Assembly: GCA_049322755.1 (NCBI GenBank)
Contig: JBMOQX010000023.1
Span: 1-64,000 of the forward strand
Reading direction: 5' to 3'
Source of the DNA: DATIUV01 sp049322755
GTDB taxonomy: Bacteria > Pseudomonadota > Gammaproteobacteria > Burkholderiales > UBA6910
DNA length: 64,000 bases
Below the pieces are notes generated by a model. It saw only the letters and a program-made list of their open reading frames with translations, had not been told where the DNA came from and made no database searches. Below, piece after piece: positions 8,601 to 15,906 of the stretch. The first letter of the stretch is position 1. The number at the start of each line of letters is the position of its first letter. Made by a program: the position numbers and the translations under genes.

Positions 8601-9095
8601 GCCCGGCGATACCACCTTGGTGACGTGGGTGTAGCCGGCCAGCAGGAGCTGCTGGCGCAGGCCGTCGACGTCGAGCGCGTCGCCCTGGCGCAGCAGGAAG
8701 GCGTGGGCCGCGATGTACTCCACCGGCGCCATGCGGTAGAGCGCGGTGGTGACCGGCACGACCACCACGTCGCAGGCGCGCTGGGCGATCTGGTAGAGGG
8801 TGGCGATGCGCTCCGACACCAGGTCCTGGTGGGGCGAGAACGTGTCGTAGGGCAGCGTTTCCCAGTCCGGCAGGAGGCGCACTTGCAGTTCCGGCGCGAA
8901 ATACGGCAGCTCGGTGGCGAGCCGCTGCGCTTCCTGGGCGCTGGCGGCCACCACCAGGAGAAGCCCGCCGCGTCGTGCCAGCGCCGCCGCCGCCAGCGCG
9001 TCGCTGGAACCCGCCAGGCCGCCGAACACGCGCCCGCGCGCTTCCGGCGCGAGCAGCGTCGGCAGCGTGGCAGGGGCGATGGTTTCGGTGGGCAC
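5640..9095 (-). CDS. mfd: Transcription-repair coupling factor Mfd
   Basis: Mfd frees RNA polymerase stalled at DNA lesions and recruits UvrA for nucleotide excision repair. The 1151-residue length is normal. From the N-terminus it has a UvrB-like damage/UvrA interaction module (to about 350), the RNA-polymerase-interacting domain around SEVKAGDPVVHESHGVGRF, and a RecG-like translocase. The translocase has Walker A GDVGFGKTEVA, DEEH box IIDEEHRFG, LTATPIPRT and QLRGRVGRS. A TRCF C-terminal domain follows. Translation starts at a GTG. A TATAAT -10-like element lies at 9124-9129 on the minus strand. Confidence 0.97.
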   Translation of the reverse strand: MPTETIAPATLPTLLAPEARGRVFGGLAGSSDALAAAALARRGGLLLVVAASAQEAQRLATELPYFAPELQVRLLPDWETLPYDTFSPHQDLVSERIATLYQIAQRACDVVVVPVTTALYRMAPVEYIAAHAFLLRQGDALDVDGLRQQLLLAGYTHVTKVVSPGEYCVRGGLIDLFPMGSPVPYRIDLLDNEIDTLRTFDVDSQRSIYPVKEIRLLPAREFPLTEEAQMRFRARFREAFEGDPSRSTLYKDVSRGMAPAGIEYYLPLFFDQVATLFDYLPPDAPVCLHGDVRSAIDAFWRETGERYRLLRGDAGRPLLPPEELFLTAEAFFVALGQHPRTDLLTPAAEAAAPERRALPCPAAPLPPLAVDRRADDPLHRLKSFTDGFDGRVLLLAESVGRREVLADYLGEYGVKPAPAADFAAFLEGGARLMLGAGPLARGFLLTGPALAIVTENELYAEQVRRPARDAARRASAENVLRDLSEVKAGDPVVHESHGVGRFQGLATLDLGEGEAEFLLLEYDGGDKLYVPVAQLHLISRYTGGPTESAPLHKLGSGQWDKAKRKAMQKVRDTAAELLNLYAQRAARQGHAFALKAHDYDAFAEDFGFEETPDQAAAIEAVIRDLTQGRPMDRLVCGDVGFGKTEVALRAAFVAVLDGKQVAVLVPTTLLAEQHYNNFSDRFGAWPVKVAELSRFRSAKEQAAALAGIAEGRIDIVIGTHRLLSKDVKFRNLGLVIIDEEHRFGVRQKERLKQLRAEVDVLTLTATPIPRTLAMAMEGLRDFSVIATAPERRLAIKTFVSRFSDGLIREAVLRELKRGGQVYFLHNQIETIEAIRARLEKLLPEARIQVAHGQMRERDLERVMRDFYHQRFNVLLCTTIIETGIDVPSANTIIIDRADRFGLAQLHQLRGRVGRSHHQAYAYLLAPHEEALKGNARKRLEAIQMMEQLGAGFYLAMHDLEIRGAGEVLGESQSGEMQEVGFALYARMLEQAVKSLKAGKEPDLAQPLEVTTEINLHVPALLPEAYCSDVHERLVIYKRLANCETLDELAEMQQELIDRFGLLPEPARVLFACHRLRILAKPLGVARLDASADAIKVHFVPNPPVDPARIIQLIQTRRHYKLAGPETLRIEAAVPEVAERARHVEGVLKELA

Positions 9096-9123
9096 GCGCA
9101 GTCTCGGCGGAAGAAAGCCGGGT

Positions 9124-9129
9124 ATTATA
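9124..9129 (-). promoter_or_regulatory. -10 element upstream of mfd
   Basis: On the minus strand 9129 to 9124 reads TATAAT, a perfect -10 box in an otherwise very G+C-rich divergent intergenic region (9096-9210). Transcription would start about 22 bases before the mfd GTG. No good -35 hexamer is found at 16-18 bases. Confidence 0.45.
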
Positions 9130-9210
9130 AGTCAGGCGGGTTACCCGACCCGTCTTCGGCGACGGACCACGACGGACCGCAGGCGCCCGAAAGCGTTCCC
9201 CGGACGTGTG

Positions 9211-9873
9211 ATGGAGAAAGAAACCGTGTTTCGTGACCGCATCGATGCCGGCCATCGCCTCGCCAGCGCGCTGGCCGAATATCGCGGCCGCCATCCGCTG
9301 GTGCTGGCGATTCCCCGCGGCGCCGTGCCGATGGGCAAGGTGATCGCCGACGCCCTCGGCGGCGAACTGGACGTGGTGCTGGTGCGCAAGCTGCGCGCGC
9401 CGGGCAATCCGGAGTTCGCGATCGGTTCCATCGATGAGACCGGCTGGGCCTACGTCGCCGACTACGCGGCGTCGGCGGGCGCCAGCGCGGAATACATCGA
9501 GCGCGAAAAGGCCCAGCAGCTCGCCACCATCCGCCGCCGCCGCGCCGAGTACACGCCGATCCATGCGCCCATCGACCCCAAGGGCCGGGTCGTCATCGTC
9601 GTCGACGACGGGCTCGCCACCGGCGCCACCATGATCTCGGCCCTGCACGCGTTGCGCTCGCGCGGGCCCGAGCGGCTGATCTGCGCCGTGCCGGTGGCGC
9701 CGCCGGATACCGTCGAGCGGGTACGCGAGCATTGCGACGAGATGGTGTGCCTGGAACAGCCGCTGCAGTTCTACGCGGTGGGCCAGTTCTACCATCACTT
9801 CGACCAGGTGGAGGACGACGAGGTGCGGGCGGTGCTGGCGCGCCGCGCCGCGCGCCCGCCGCAGGCTCGCTAG
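9211..9873 (+). CDS. Phosphoribosyltransferase-domain protein
   Basis: A 220-residue type I phosphoribosyltransferase-fold protein. The PRPP loop is VVIVVDDGLATGATM (about residues 130-145), and the N-terminal part has the AIPRGAVPMGKVIADAL segment typical of the COG1926 group, often annotated as predicted phosphoribosyltransferases. These stand-alone proteins are not assigned to a purine or pyrimidine salvage step. The ATG at 9211 is chosen over long upstream extensions that run into mfd's antisense. It is divergent from mfd and convergent, with a four-base gap, with the next gene. Confidence 0.85.
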   Translation: MEKETVFRDRIDAGHRLASALAEYRGRHPLVLAIPRGAVPMGKVIADALGGELDVVLVRKLRAPGNPEFAIGSIDETGWAYVADYAASAGASAEYIEREKAQQLATIRRRRAEYTPIHAPIDPKGRVVIVVDDGLATGATMISALHALRSRGPERLICAVPVAPPDTVERVREHCDEMVCLEQPLQFYAVGQFYHHFDQVEDDEVRAVLARRAARPPQAR

Positions 9874-9877
9874 GCGC

Positions 9878-10600
9878 TCAGCGCTTAACCTGGCGCGCGC
9901 GCCGGACCAGCGCGACGCCCAGGCGCACGGCGTGCTCGATGGCGGCGATGTCGTTCACCGGCGCGGCCAGTTCCAGGCGCAGACCCTGGCCGTCGAGCTG
10001 GGCCGTCAGGTGCAGCTCGGGGCTGAAGTACCGGCCCGTCGAGCGCGGCCATGAGCTGAGCAGCGTTTCGGTTTCGGCGTCGATGAGCCGGGCGAAGTCC
10101 GGATTCGGTCCGATCAGCGCGAAAGCGCGGCCGAACGCAGGACTGCCGACGGGGATGTCCTGGGCCTGGCTCACGAAATCCTGCCCGGCGAAAGCGAGCG
10201 CCGCGCCGCCGTTGCGCTCCGTCCAGCGCGCCAGCTTCACCAGCGCGCGGCCGAACCCGCCCCGGAGGACGTCGTAGGTCCTGCGCCCCAGCAGCTGGAA
10301 AGCCGGTCCGCGCGCGGTGACCGCGGTGGTGCTCCAGCGACTGCGCGGGGCCGAGTCGGACTCGCCCGCGACGACGTGGACGAACTCCCAATGGACACCC
10401 TGGGTTTCGCCGCGCACAGTGAAGCCGCCGTCGGCGCCCTGGGGCGCCTGGTAGTGCCAGCCCCGCGCCCGCGCCTCGAACCAGCGCGCCTGCTCGGCGT
10501 GATGGCGGCGCTCGGCGTCGCGCCGCACCAGCCAGAGCGCGCCCACGGCGAGCGCGCCGAATGCCAGCAGCACCAGGATCGTGACCGACGGCATCGCCAC
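9878..10600 (-). CDS. Membrane-anchored protein of unknown function
   Basis: A 240-residue protein with one N-terminal transmembrane helix (VTILVLLAFGALAVGALWLV) followed by a basic segment and a soluble domain rich in beta strands. It shows no catalytic motif that I recognise. The start is taken as the GTG ending at 10600 because AGGAG lies seven bases upstream. An ATG two codons later is possible but poorly spaced. The ribosome binding site lies inside the tail of a 29-codon open frame (10605-10694), suggesting translational coupling. It is downstream of, and collinear with, the AmmeMemoRadiSam operon, but a 97-base gap separates that operon from the 29-codon frame. Confidence 0.75.
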   Translation of the reverse strand: MAMPSVTILVLLAFGALAVGALWLVRRDAERRHHAEQARWFEARARGWHYQAPQGADGGFTVRGETQGVHWEFVHVVAGESDSAPRSRWSTTAVTARGPAFQLLGRRTYDVLRGGFGRALVKLARWTERNGGAALAFAGQDFVSQAQDIPVGSPAFGRAFALIGPNPDFARLIDAETETLLSSWPRSTGRYFSPELHLTAQLDGQGLRLELAAPVNDIAAIEHAVRLGVALVRRARQVKR

Positions 10601-10604
10601 CGAC

Positions 10605-10694
10605 CTACTCCTGCGTCCGGGTCATCTGGATCACGGGCTGCGTACCTTCTTCCGGCAGCAGCACCGTCATCATGCCGGTGAGCGGGTTTTGCAT
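10605..10694 (-). CDS. Possible 29-residue small protein or leader peptide
   Basis: The frame reads MQNPLTGMMTVLLPEEGTQP and ends VIQMTRTQE before a TAG at 10605. A weak purine stretch (AGAAAG) sits about ten bases before the ATG. The stop lies four bases before the GTG of the membrane-anchored protein, whose AGGAG ribosome binding site is contained in the last codons of this frame. That arrangement is what a coupled leader would look like. Nothing in the peptide is recognisable. Confidence 0.35.
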   Translation of the reverse strand: MQNPLTGMMTVLLPEEGTQPVIQMTRTQE

Positions 10695-10791
10695 TGTTTA
10701 AACTTTCTGCGCGCGACAGGGTGTTGCGCGCAGACGAAGCAGGAACGGTGCCAGACGTCGGGCGACGCGGCGCCCGCGCAGACGCTCGGGA

Positions 10792-11433
10792 TCAGCGTTG
10801 CGTGACGGCGAAATGCCGGGCGAACCAGCGCGCGGCGTGCTCCGCCGCCTGCTCCAGCGTGCCGGGTTCGTCGAAGAGATGGGTCGCGCCGGGAACGATG
10901 ACCAGCTCCTTCTCGCACACGAGCCGCGCGCAGGCGGCCTCGTTGAGTTCGATCACGCCGTAGTCCCGGCCGCCGACGATGAGCAGCGTCGGCGCGCGCA
11001 CCCGCCGCAGGTCGTCGCCCGCCAGGTCCGGGCGTCCGCCGCGGGAGACCACGGCGGCCACCGTCGGCTCCGCCGCGGCGGCGCAGAGGGCGGCGGCGGC
11101 GCCGGTGCTGGCGCCGAAAAAGCCTGCCGGCAGGTGTGCGGTCTGGGCCTGCTGCCGCAGCCACGCCAGCGCGGCCAGCAGCCGGCGGGTCAGCAGACCG
11201 ATGTCGAAGCGCGTCGCGTGGTCCACGTCCTCGCCGGCGGTGAGCAGATCGAACAGCAGGGTGGCGATCCCGGCGCGCTGCAGCTCGCCGGCGACGTAGG
11301 CGTTGCGCGGCGAGAACCGGCTGGAGCCGCTGCCGTGGGCGAAGGCCACGACGCCCAGGGGCCCGGCGGGCAGCGCCAGCGTGCCGTCGAGCACCGCGGC
11401 GCCGTCGACGATGCGCGCGGGAAGCTCGGTCAT
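10792..11433 (-). CDS. Dienelactone-hydrolase-like alpha/beta hydrolase
   Basis: A 213-residue alpha/beta hydrolase. The nucleophile elbow is GASTGAAA, the acid is in VGGRDYGV, and the base is in PGATHLFDEPG near the C-terminus. The oxyanion strand AFAHGSGSSRFSPRN resembles the putative phosphoribosyltransferase/hydrolase fusions in which this domain is a partner of COG1926 proteins, and the stand-alone COG1926 gene is only about 1 kb away. It begins seven bases after the radical SAM gene amrS, so it is probably the last gene of that operon. Confidence 0.85.
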   Translation of the reverse strand: MTELPARIVDGAAVLDGTLALPAGPLGVVAFAHGSGSSRFSPRNAYVAGELQRAGIATLLFDLLTAGEDVDHATRFDIGLLTRRLLAALAWLRQQAQTAHLPAGFFGASTGAAAALCAAAAEPTVAAVVSRGGRPDLAGDDLRRVRAPTLLIVGGRDYGVIELNEAACARLVCEKELVIVPGATHLFDEPGTLEQAAEHAARWFARHFAVTQR

Positions 11434-11440
11434 GGCCGCC

Positions 11441-12529
11441 TCAGGCGTGGACGTGGGAATGGATCGCCACCGGCACGCGGCGCGGCCCGAAAGCGCCGCG
11501 GAACGCCTCGAAACGCCCGGCGATCGCCGTGTCGCAGTGCGGACAGCGGCCGTCGGCGGTGACGTGGTAGTCCAGGATGCGGTACCAGTCGCGCACGATC
11601 AGCGGCTTGCCGCAGCCGGGGCAGGACGTGGTGTCGCCTTCCACGTCGTGGACGTTGCCGGTGTAGACGTAATGCAGCCCGGCGTCCAGCGCGATGCGCC
11701 GCGCGCGCGTGAGCGTCGCCGGCGGCGTGGCCGGGGTATCCATCATCTTGAAATCGGGATGGAAGGCGCTGAAGTGCAGCGGCACGTCGGGGCCCAGCTC
11801 CTTCATCACCCACGCGGCCAGCGCCTTCAACTCGGCGTCGGAATCGTTCTTGCCGGGGATCAGCAGCGTCGTGATCTCCAGCCAGACGTCGGTTTCGTGC
11901 CGGAGGTAGACGAGCGTTTCCAGCACCGGCTGGAGATGCGCGCCGCAAAGCTGGAAATAGAACTCGTCGGTGAAGGCCTTCAGGTCCACGTTGGCGGCGT
12001 CGATCTTGGCGTAGAACTCGCGCCGCGCGGCGTCGTGGATGTAGCCGGCGGTGACCGCGACGGTCTTGAGGCCATGGCGGTGGCAGGCGTCCGCGGTGTC
12101 CATCGCGTACTCGGCGAAGATCACCGGGTCGTTGTAGGTGAAGGCGACGCTCCTCGCGCCGGCGCGCTCGGCGGCGGCGGCGATCTCCTCGGGGCTCGCC
12201 TGGTCCATCAGCCGGTCCATGTCCTTCGATTTGCTGATGTCCCAGTTCTGGCAGAACTTGCACGCCAGGTTGCAGCCCGCGGTGCCGAAGGAGAACACCG
12301 ACGACCCCGGGTAGAAATGATTCAGCGGCTTCTTCTCGATCGGATCGATGCAGAAACCGGACGAGCGGCCGTAGGTGGTGAGCACCATCCGGCCGCCCAC
12401 CATCTGGCGCACGAAGCAGGCGCCGCGCTGGCCTTCGTGCAGCTTGCAGTCGCGCGGGCACAGGTCGCACTGGATGCGCCCGTCATCGAGCGCGTGCCAC
12501 CAGCGGCCGGCGTAATCGGACGCGCTCAT
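11441..12529 (-). CDS. amrS: AmmeMemoRadiSam system radical SAM enzyme
   Basis: A 362-residue radical SAM protein related to pyruvate formate-lyase activating enzyme. The cluster motif is GCNLACKFCQNW (CxxxCxxC). An extra N-terminal Cys group (CDLCPRDCKLHEGQRGAC) precedes it, and a C-terminal zinc-ribbon-like pair (CPGCGK, CPHC) follows. The family always travels with MEMO and AMMECR1 proteins, and the three-gene module is named AmmeMemoRadiSam. Its chemistry is unknown. The ATG overlaps the amrA stop as ATGA. A longer upstream frame is rejected because it runs through amrA. Confidence 0.93.
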   Translation of the reverse strand: MSASDYAGRWWHALDDGRIQCDLCPRDCKLHEGQRGACFVRQMVGGRMVLTTYGRSSGFCIDPIEKKPLNHFYPGSSVFSFGTAGCNLACKFCQNWDISKSKDMDRLMDQASPEEIAAAAERAGARSVAFTYNDPVIFAEYAMDTADACHRHGLKTVAVTAGYIHDAARREFYAKIDAANVDLKAFTDEFYFQLCGAHLQPVLETLVYLRHETDVWLEITTLLIPGKNDSDAELKALAAWVMKELGPDVPLHFSAFHPDFKMMDTPATPPATLTRARRIALDAGLHYVYTGNVHDVEGDTTSCPGCGKPLIVRDWYRILDYHVTADGRCPHCDTAIAGRFEAFRGAFGPRRVPVAIHSHVHA

Positions 12530-13092
12530 GGCAGGGTTTCCTCCAGGTCGGATTCCACCCACTTGGCCACCGTGTAGCGCCACGCCTGGACCTCCGCCGC
12601 CCAGAAGCCGAACGGCAGCCCGGCTTTGCGCTTGAGCTGCTCGAGGAAATCCCGCGGCTCGGGCAGCGTCTCCCATACCTGGGGCAGGAACGTGCTGCGG
12701 TGGTGTCCGTAGCGGAACACCAGGCCGTCGACCCCGGGCCGCAGCAGCGCCAGCAGCTCGGTCTCGGACGTGAAAGTCACCGGCTCCAGCGGCGAGAGCA
12801 GCGACACCTCGATCCGGGTGCGCTCGAACTCGCGCAGCGTGAGCGGCGTGAAGCGCGGATCGCGGAAGGCGGCGCCGATCGCGTTCAGGCGCACGTCCTC
12901 GCGCAGCGGCCGGTGCGCTTCCAGGCTGCCGATACAGCCGCGCAGCTGATCGTCCAGGTTCAGCGTCACGAAAGTCGCGCCGGGCCCGGCCAGCGCGGGA
13001 TGCTCGCCGGCCGGGTCGGCGGGCACGCCGAAGTGCGAGGCGATGGCGCCGCGCGCATGGTCGAGGAGGACGCCGCCGACGTCAGTGGACAT
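12526..13092 (-). CDS. amrA: AMMECR1-domain protein (AmmeMemoRadiSam system protein A)
   Basis: A 188-residue AMMECR1-family protein. The diagnostic LRGCIGS motif appears at about residues 49-55, followed by FRDPRFTPLTLREFE and IEVSLLSPLEPV. The human homologue is linked to Alport-related syndromes, but no biochemical activity is established. It overlaps amrB by 11 bases upstream and amrS by four bases downstream, so the three are translationally coupled. Confidence 0.92.
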   Translation of the reverse strand: MSTDVGGVLLDHARGAIASHFGVPADPAGEHPALAGPGATFVTLNLDDQLRGCIGSLEAHRPLREDVRLNAIGAAFRDPRFTPLTLREFERTRIEVSLLSPLEPVTFTSETELLALLRPGVDGLVFRYGHHRSTFLPQVWETLPEPRDFLEQLKRKAGLPFGFWAAEVQAWRYTVAKWVESDLEETLP

Positions 13093-13897
13093 GGGCCCGG
13101 GCCTCGTTGAAGGCGAACGCCGCGTAGCCGACCACCCGTGAGCGGTCGCCGGCGGTGTCGCCGGAGTTGCGCAGGTCCAGCAGCTCCGGCGTCATGCCGC
13201 GGCGCTTGGCCGCCAGCAGGAAGCCGTCCACCGGGGTGGCGCCGCAGGCCTGGGAATGGTCGATGGTGTGCTCCATCGCCAGGATGGCGCGCGCGGTGAC
13301 CGAATCGACCCGCTTGGCGACGTCGTAAGGCAGGTAATGGGAGAGGTCGGAGCTGATCACGATCAGGGTCTCGTCGCCGCCCCAGAGGCGCTCCAGCACG
13401 GTGGCGACGTCGTCGGCAGCAGCGTCGCCCACCGCCAGTGGCAGCAGGGCGAAATCGCCCAGCACCGCCTGGAGAAACGGCAGCTGCACCTCGAGCGAAT
13501 GCTCGAAGGCGTGGGCCTGGGCGCTGACCGTCACCTGGGGCAGGTCCTGGACCGCCGCCGCGGCCTCGCGGTCCACCGGGATGCGCCCCAGCGGCGTGGC
13601 GAACTCCGTGGCGCCGGGCAGTGCCAGGCCGCGCACGGCGATCCGGTGGCAAGGTCCCAGCAGCACCACGCGGCGCACACGGCCGCGGCCGGCCTTCAGC
13701 CGCGCGTAGGCGCTGGCCGCCACCGGCCCCGAATAGACATAACCGGCGTGGGGCACGATCACCGCCTTGGGGAGCGGCGCCTCGGCATCGGCCGTGTGCC
13801 CCGCCTCCTGCAGCAGGGACGCGACTTCCAGGGCCAGGGATTCGGCATCACCGGGATAGAAGGCGCCCGCCACGGCGGGCTGTCGAACGGTGCTCAT
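13082..13897 (-). CDS. amrB: MEMO-family protein (AmmeMemoRadiSam system protein B)
   Basis: A 271-residue MEMO1 homologue. It shows VPHAGYVYSG, the long EHSLEVQLPFLQ segment, SSDLSHYLPYD and ACGATPV. These supply the conserved His, Asp and Cys residues that form the metal-binding pocket structurally like class III extradiol dioxygenases. Human MEMO1 is reported to bind iron or copper; the bacterial role is unknown. It is the first gene of the amrB-amrA-amrS operon. The ribosome binding site is GAGGATGG shortly before the ATG. Confidence 0.92.
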   Translation of the reverse strand: MSTVRQPAVAGAFYPGDAESLALEVASLLQEAGHTADAEAPLPKAVIVPHAGYVYSGPVAASAYARLKAGRGRVRRVVLLGPCHRIAVRGLALPGATEFATPLGRIPVDREAAAAVQDLPQVTVSAQAHAFEHSLEVQLPFLQAVLGDFALLPLAVGDAAADDVATVLERLWGGDETLIVISSDLSHYLPYDVAKRVDSVTARAILAMEHTIDHSQACGATPVDGFLLAAKRRGMTPELLDLRNSGDTAGDRSRVVGYAAFAFNEARAHVH

Positions 13898-13990
13898 GCT
13901 CCATCCTCGTATGGGTACATGGTTGTGATATGCGGGCGGCCGGGGCGCCGCTCAAGTCATCGCGGCTTCAACTTTAACTATAGACCCGCT

Positions 13991-14012
13991 GCCCCCGCGC
14001 GCCTATGGGGGC
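13991..14012 (-). terminator. G+C hairpin after the HPF/cold-shock gene
   Basis: GCCCCC (13991-13996) and GGGGGC (14007-14012) can form a six-pair stem with a ten-base loop, 15 bases past the stop of the ribosome-associated gene and before the amrB promoter region. There is no T-run, so if it terminates it does so weakly or with Rho. Confidence 0.3.
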
Positions 14013-14026
14013 CGGTAGTCCAACGG

Positions 14027-14554
14027 TCAGGCGGCGCTGACGCGCTTGGCCTGCCAGCCCTCGGCGCCCATTTCCGCCAGGAACTGCACCGGCGTGCCGA
14101 TCTCCAGGCGCTCGAAGTCCGGGCTGACGACGTTCTCGCGGCTGAAATACAGCTCGCGGCCGTCGGACGCCTGGATGAAGCCGTAGCCCTCCTCGAACAG
14201 CCGCGCGACATGACCGGCGGCCTCCGGCGCGTGGACCTTGGTTTCGCCGCGCTGGCGCCGCGCGTAGTCCTCCAGCTTGCGCTTGGCGGCGTCGAATCCG
14301 TCGCGCACCGCGACGTAGACGTCCTCGTGCGCGTCGCGGTCGGCGACGATCACCGTGCCCGGCACGTCGATGTCGATGCGCACGCAGTACTTGCGGCCCT
14401 GGTGCTTGTGCTTGCCCGCGGGCTCGACGGTGACGCGGCAGCCGGTGATATGGGGGTAGAACTGCTCCAGCTTGCCGGCCTTCTCGCGGATTTCAGCCTC
14501 CAGTGCGGGAGTGGCCGGGAGGTCACGGATCAGGACTTGGAGCGGTCGTTGCAT
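14027..14554 (-). CDS. HPF/RaiA ribosome-associated domain fused to a cold-shock domain
   Basis: A 175-residue two-domain protein. Residues 1 to about 105 match the hibernation-promoting factor / RaiA fold (LQVLIRDLPATPALEAEIREK, then VRIDIDVPGTVIV and FDAAKRKLEDYARR), which sits in the mRNA/tRNA channel of idle 70S ribosomes. Residues about 110-172 are a cold-shock domain with RNP1-like GYGFIQ and RNP2-like ELYFSREN, expected to bind single-stranded RNA. Two ATGs lie in tandem (14557 and 14554). The second is five bases after AGGAGG and is preferred. It follows the CBS-domain gene by 21 bases on the same strand. Confidence 0.9.
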   Translation of the reverse strand: MQRPLQVLIRDLPATPALEAEIREKAGKLEQFYPHITGCRVTVEPAGKHKHQGRKYCVRIDIDVPGTVIVADRDAHEDVYVAVRDGFDAAKRKLEDYARRQRGETKVHAPEAAGHVARLFEEGYGFIQASDGRELYFSRENVVSPDFERLEIGTPVQFLAEMGAEGWQAKRVSAA

Positions 14555-14575
14555 CATGTCCTCCTGCGGTGGGGT

Positions 14576-15025
14576 TCAGCGGCGTCGCTGGGCCTCGTTG
14601 GATTGCTCGCGCGCGGTCAGCTTGACCGCGGCGCCGAGCTCCTCGGCAATGATCTCCAGGATGTCGTCGAGCGCAACAATGCCGGCGAGCGCGCCCTGGG
14701 CGTCCACCACCGGCATGCGGCGCACGCCGCGCCGGCGCATGGTCTGGAGCGTCTCGAACACCGCATCGGTCTCAGCGGCGGTGATCAGCTCGCCACCCAT
14801 GATATCGCCAACGGTGAGCACCGCGGGCTCCAGGCCCGGCGCCACCACCTCGATCACGATGTCGCGATCGGTGACGATGCCGGTGGGCACCCGGCGGCCT
14901 CGGGATTCTTCCACCACCACCAGGTCACCGACATGGAATTCGCGCATCAGCTTCGATGCCTCGACGACGGTGGTTTCGGCGGTGGCGACGACAACTTCAC
15001 GGATGCAGATTTCGCCGACGTTCAT
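14576..15025 (-). CDS. Paired-CBS-domain protein
   Basis: A 149-residue protein made of two CBS motifs (about 8-65 and 73-135), the second with GVRRMPVVDAQGALAGIVALDDI. Such pairs form a Bateman module that binds AMP, ATP or SAM and usually regulates a partner. No catalytic domain is attached. The ATG ending at 15025 fits the usual MNVGEICIREVV start and has GAGG five bases upstream. A much longer upstream frame is only shadow sequence opposite ispD. It is cotranscribed with the HPF/cold-shock gene 21 bases downstream, so it may sense energy state for ribosome hibernation (inference). Confidence 0.88.
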   Translation of the reverse strand: MNVGEICIREVVVATAETTVVEASKLMREFHVGDLVVVEESRGRRVPTGIVTDRDIVIEVVAPGLEPAVLTVGDIMGGELITAAETDAVFETLQTMRRRGVRRMPVVDAQGALAGIVALDDILEIIAEELGAAVKLTAREQSNEAQRRR

Positions 15026-15174
15026 GGGGGGCCTCGCGCTGGGTCTGGGATGAGTTGGTGGTGGTGGGCTCGGTCTGCCGGCAGCGCCGGCGCGCCCGTC
15101 GATTTCAGTGTCCTGCCGGGCGCCGGCGGATGCCTTGATGTATGTCAATGCGCGTTGGGCGCCGGGCGCCGGTT

Positions 15175-15180
15175 TAGAAT
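15175..15180 (+). promoter_or_regulatory. -10 element of ispD, six bases before the ATG
   Basis: TAGAAT at 15175-15180 is followed by GGCGGC and the ispD ATG at 15187. The position predicts a transcript that begins at the start codon. No convincing -35 hexamer is visible at 16-18 bases. Confidence 0.4.
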
Positions 15181-15186
15181 GGCGGC

Positions 15187-15906
15187 ATGAGCGATTGCGT
15201 GGCGCTGATCCCGGCCGCCGGGGCGGGAATCCGCATGGGCGAGGCCGTGCCGAAGCAGTACCGCCTGCTGCTGGGCCGGCCGATGGTGGCGCACGCCGTG
15301 CGGGCGCTGTGGGAGTGCCCGCTGGTGCGCTGCGTCTACGTAGTGCTGGCGCCCGGGGACCGCAGCTGGGCGGCGTTCGACTGGAGCGGTTACGGCGACC
15401 GACTGGCCACCCTGCGCTGCGGCGGGGCGACCCGGGCCGAGAGCGTCGCCAACGGCCTGGCGGCGATCGCCGCCGACGTGGTCGACGACACCTGGGTGCT
15501 GGTCCATGACGCCGCGCGTCCGTGCCTGCGACCGAGCCAAGTGGAGCGTCTGATCCACGAAATCGGCGACGACGACGTCGGCGGACTGCTGGCGGTGCCG
15601 GTGGCGGACACCCTGAAGCGCGCCGACGAGGACGGGCGCGTGCTGCGCACCGAGCCGCGGGACGGGCTGTGGCAGGCGCAGACGCCCCAGATGTTCCGCT
15701 TCGGCGTGCTGCAACGGGCACTGCGCGACGGTGCCGCGTCCGGGATCACCGACGAGGCGCGGGCGGTGGAACTGCTGGGGCTGAGGCCGAAGCTGGTGGG
15801 CGGCGACGTGGCGAATTTCAAGGTGACTTTCCCCCACGACCTGCCGCTCGCCGAGCGGATCCTGCGCAACCGGGAGGCGCTGAATGAGGATCGGACACGG
15901 GTTTGA
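15187..15906 (+). CDS. ispD: 2-C-methyl-D-erythritol 4-phosphate cytidylyltransferase
   Basis: IspD makes CDP-methylerythritol from MEP and CTP in the non-mevalonate isoprenoid pathway. The 239-residue protein has the nucleotidyltransferase signature AAGAGIRMGEAVPKQY, VHDAARPC for metal and ribose contacts, and ITDEARAVE near residue 183. Its 3' end overlaps ispF by 23 bases, an arrangement common in Proteobacteria. Confidence 0.96.
   Translation: MSDCVALIPAAGAGIRMGEAVPKQYRLLLGRPMVAHAVRALWECPLVRCVYVVLAPGDRSWAAFDWSGYGDRLATLRCGGATRAESVANGLAAIAADVVDDTWVLVHDAARPCLRPSQVERLIHEIGDDDVGGLLAVPVADTLKRADEDGRVLRTEPRDGLWQAQTPQMFRFGVLQRALRDGAASGITDEARAVELLGLRPKLVGGDVANFKVTFPHDLPLAERILRNREALNEDRTRV

Noticed and set aside
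13256..15190. A 644-codon plus-strand frame opposite amrB, HPF/cold-shock and CBS genes
   Set aside because: It crosses three well-supported genes antisense and has no motif.
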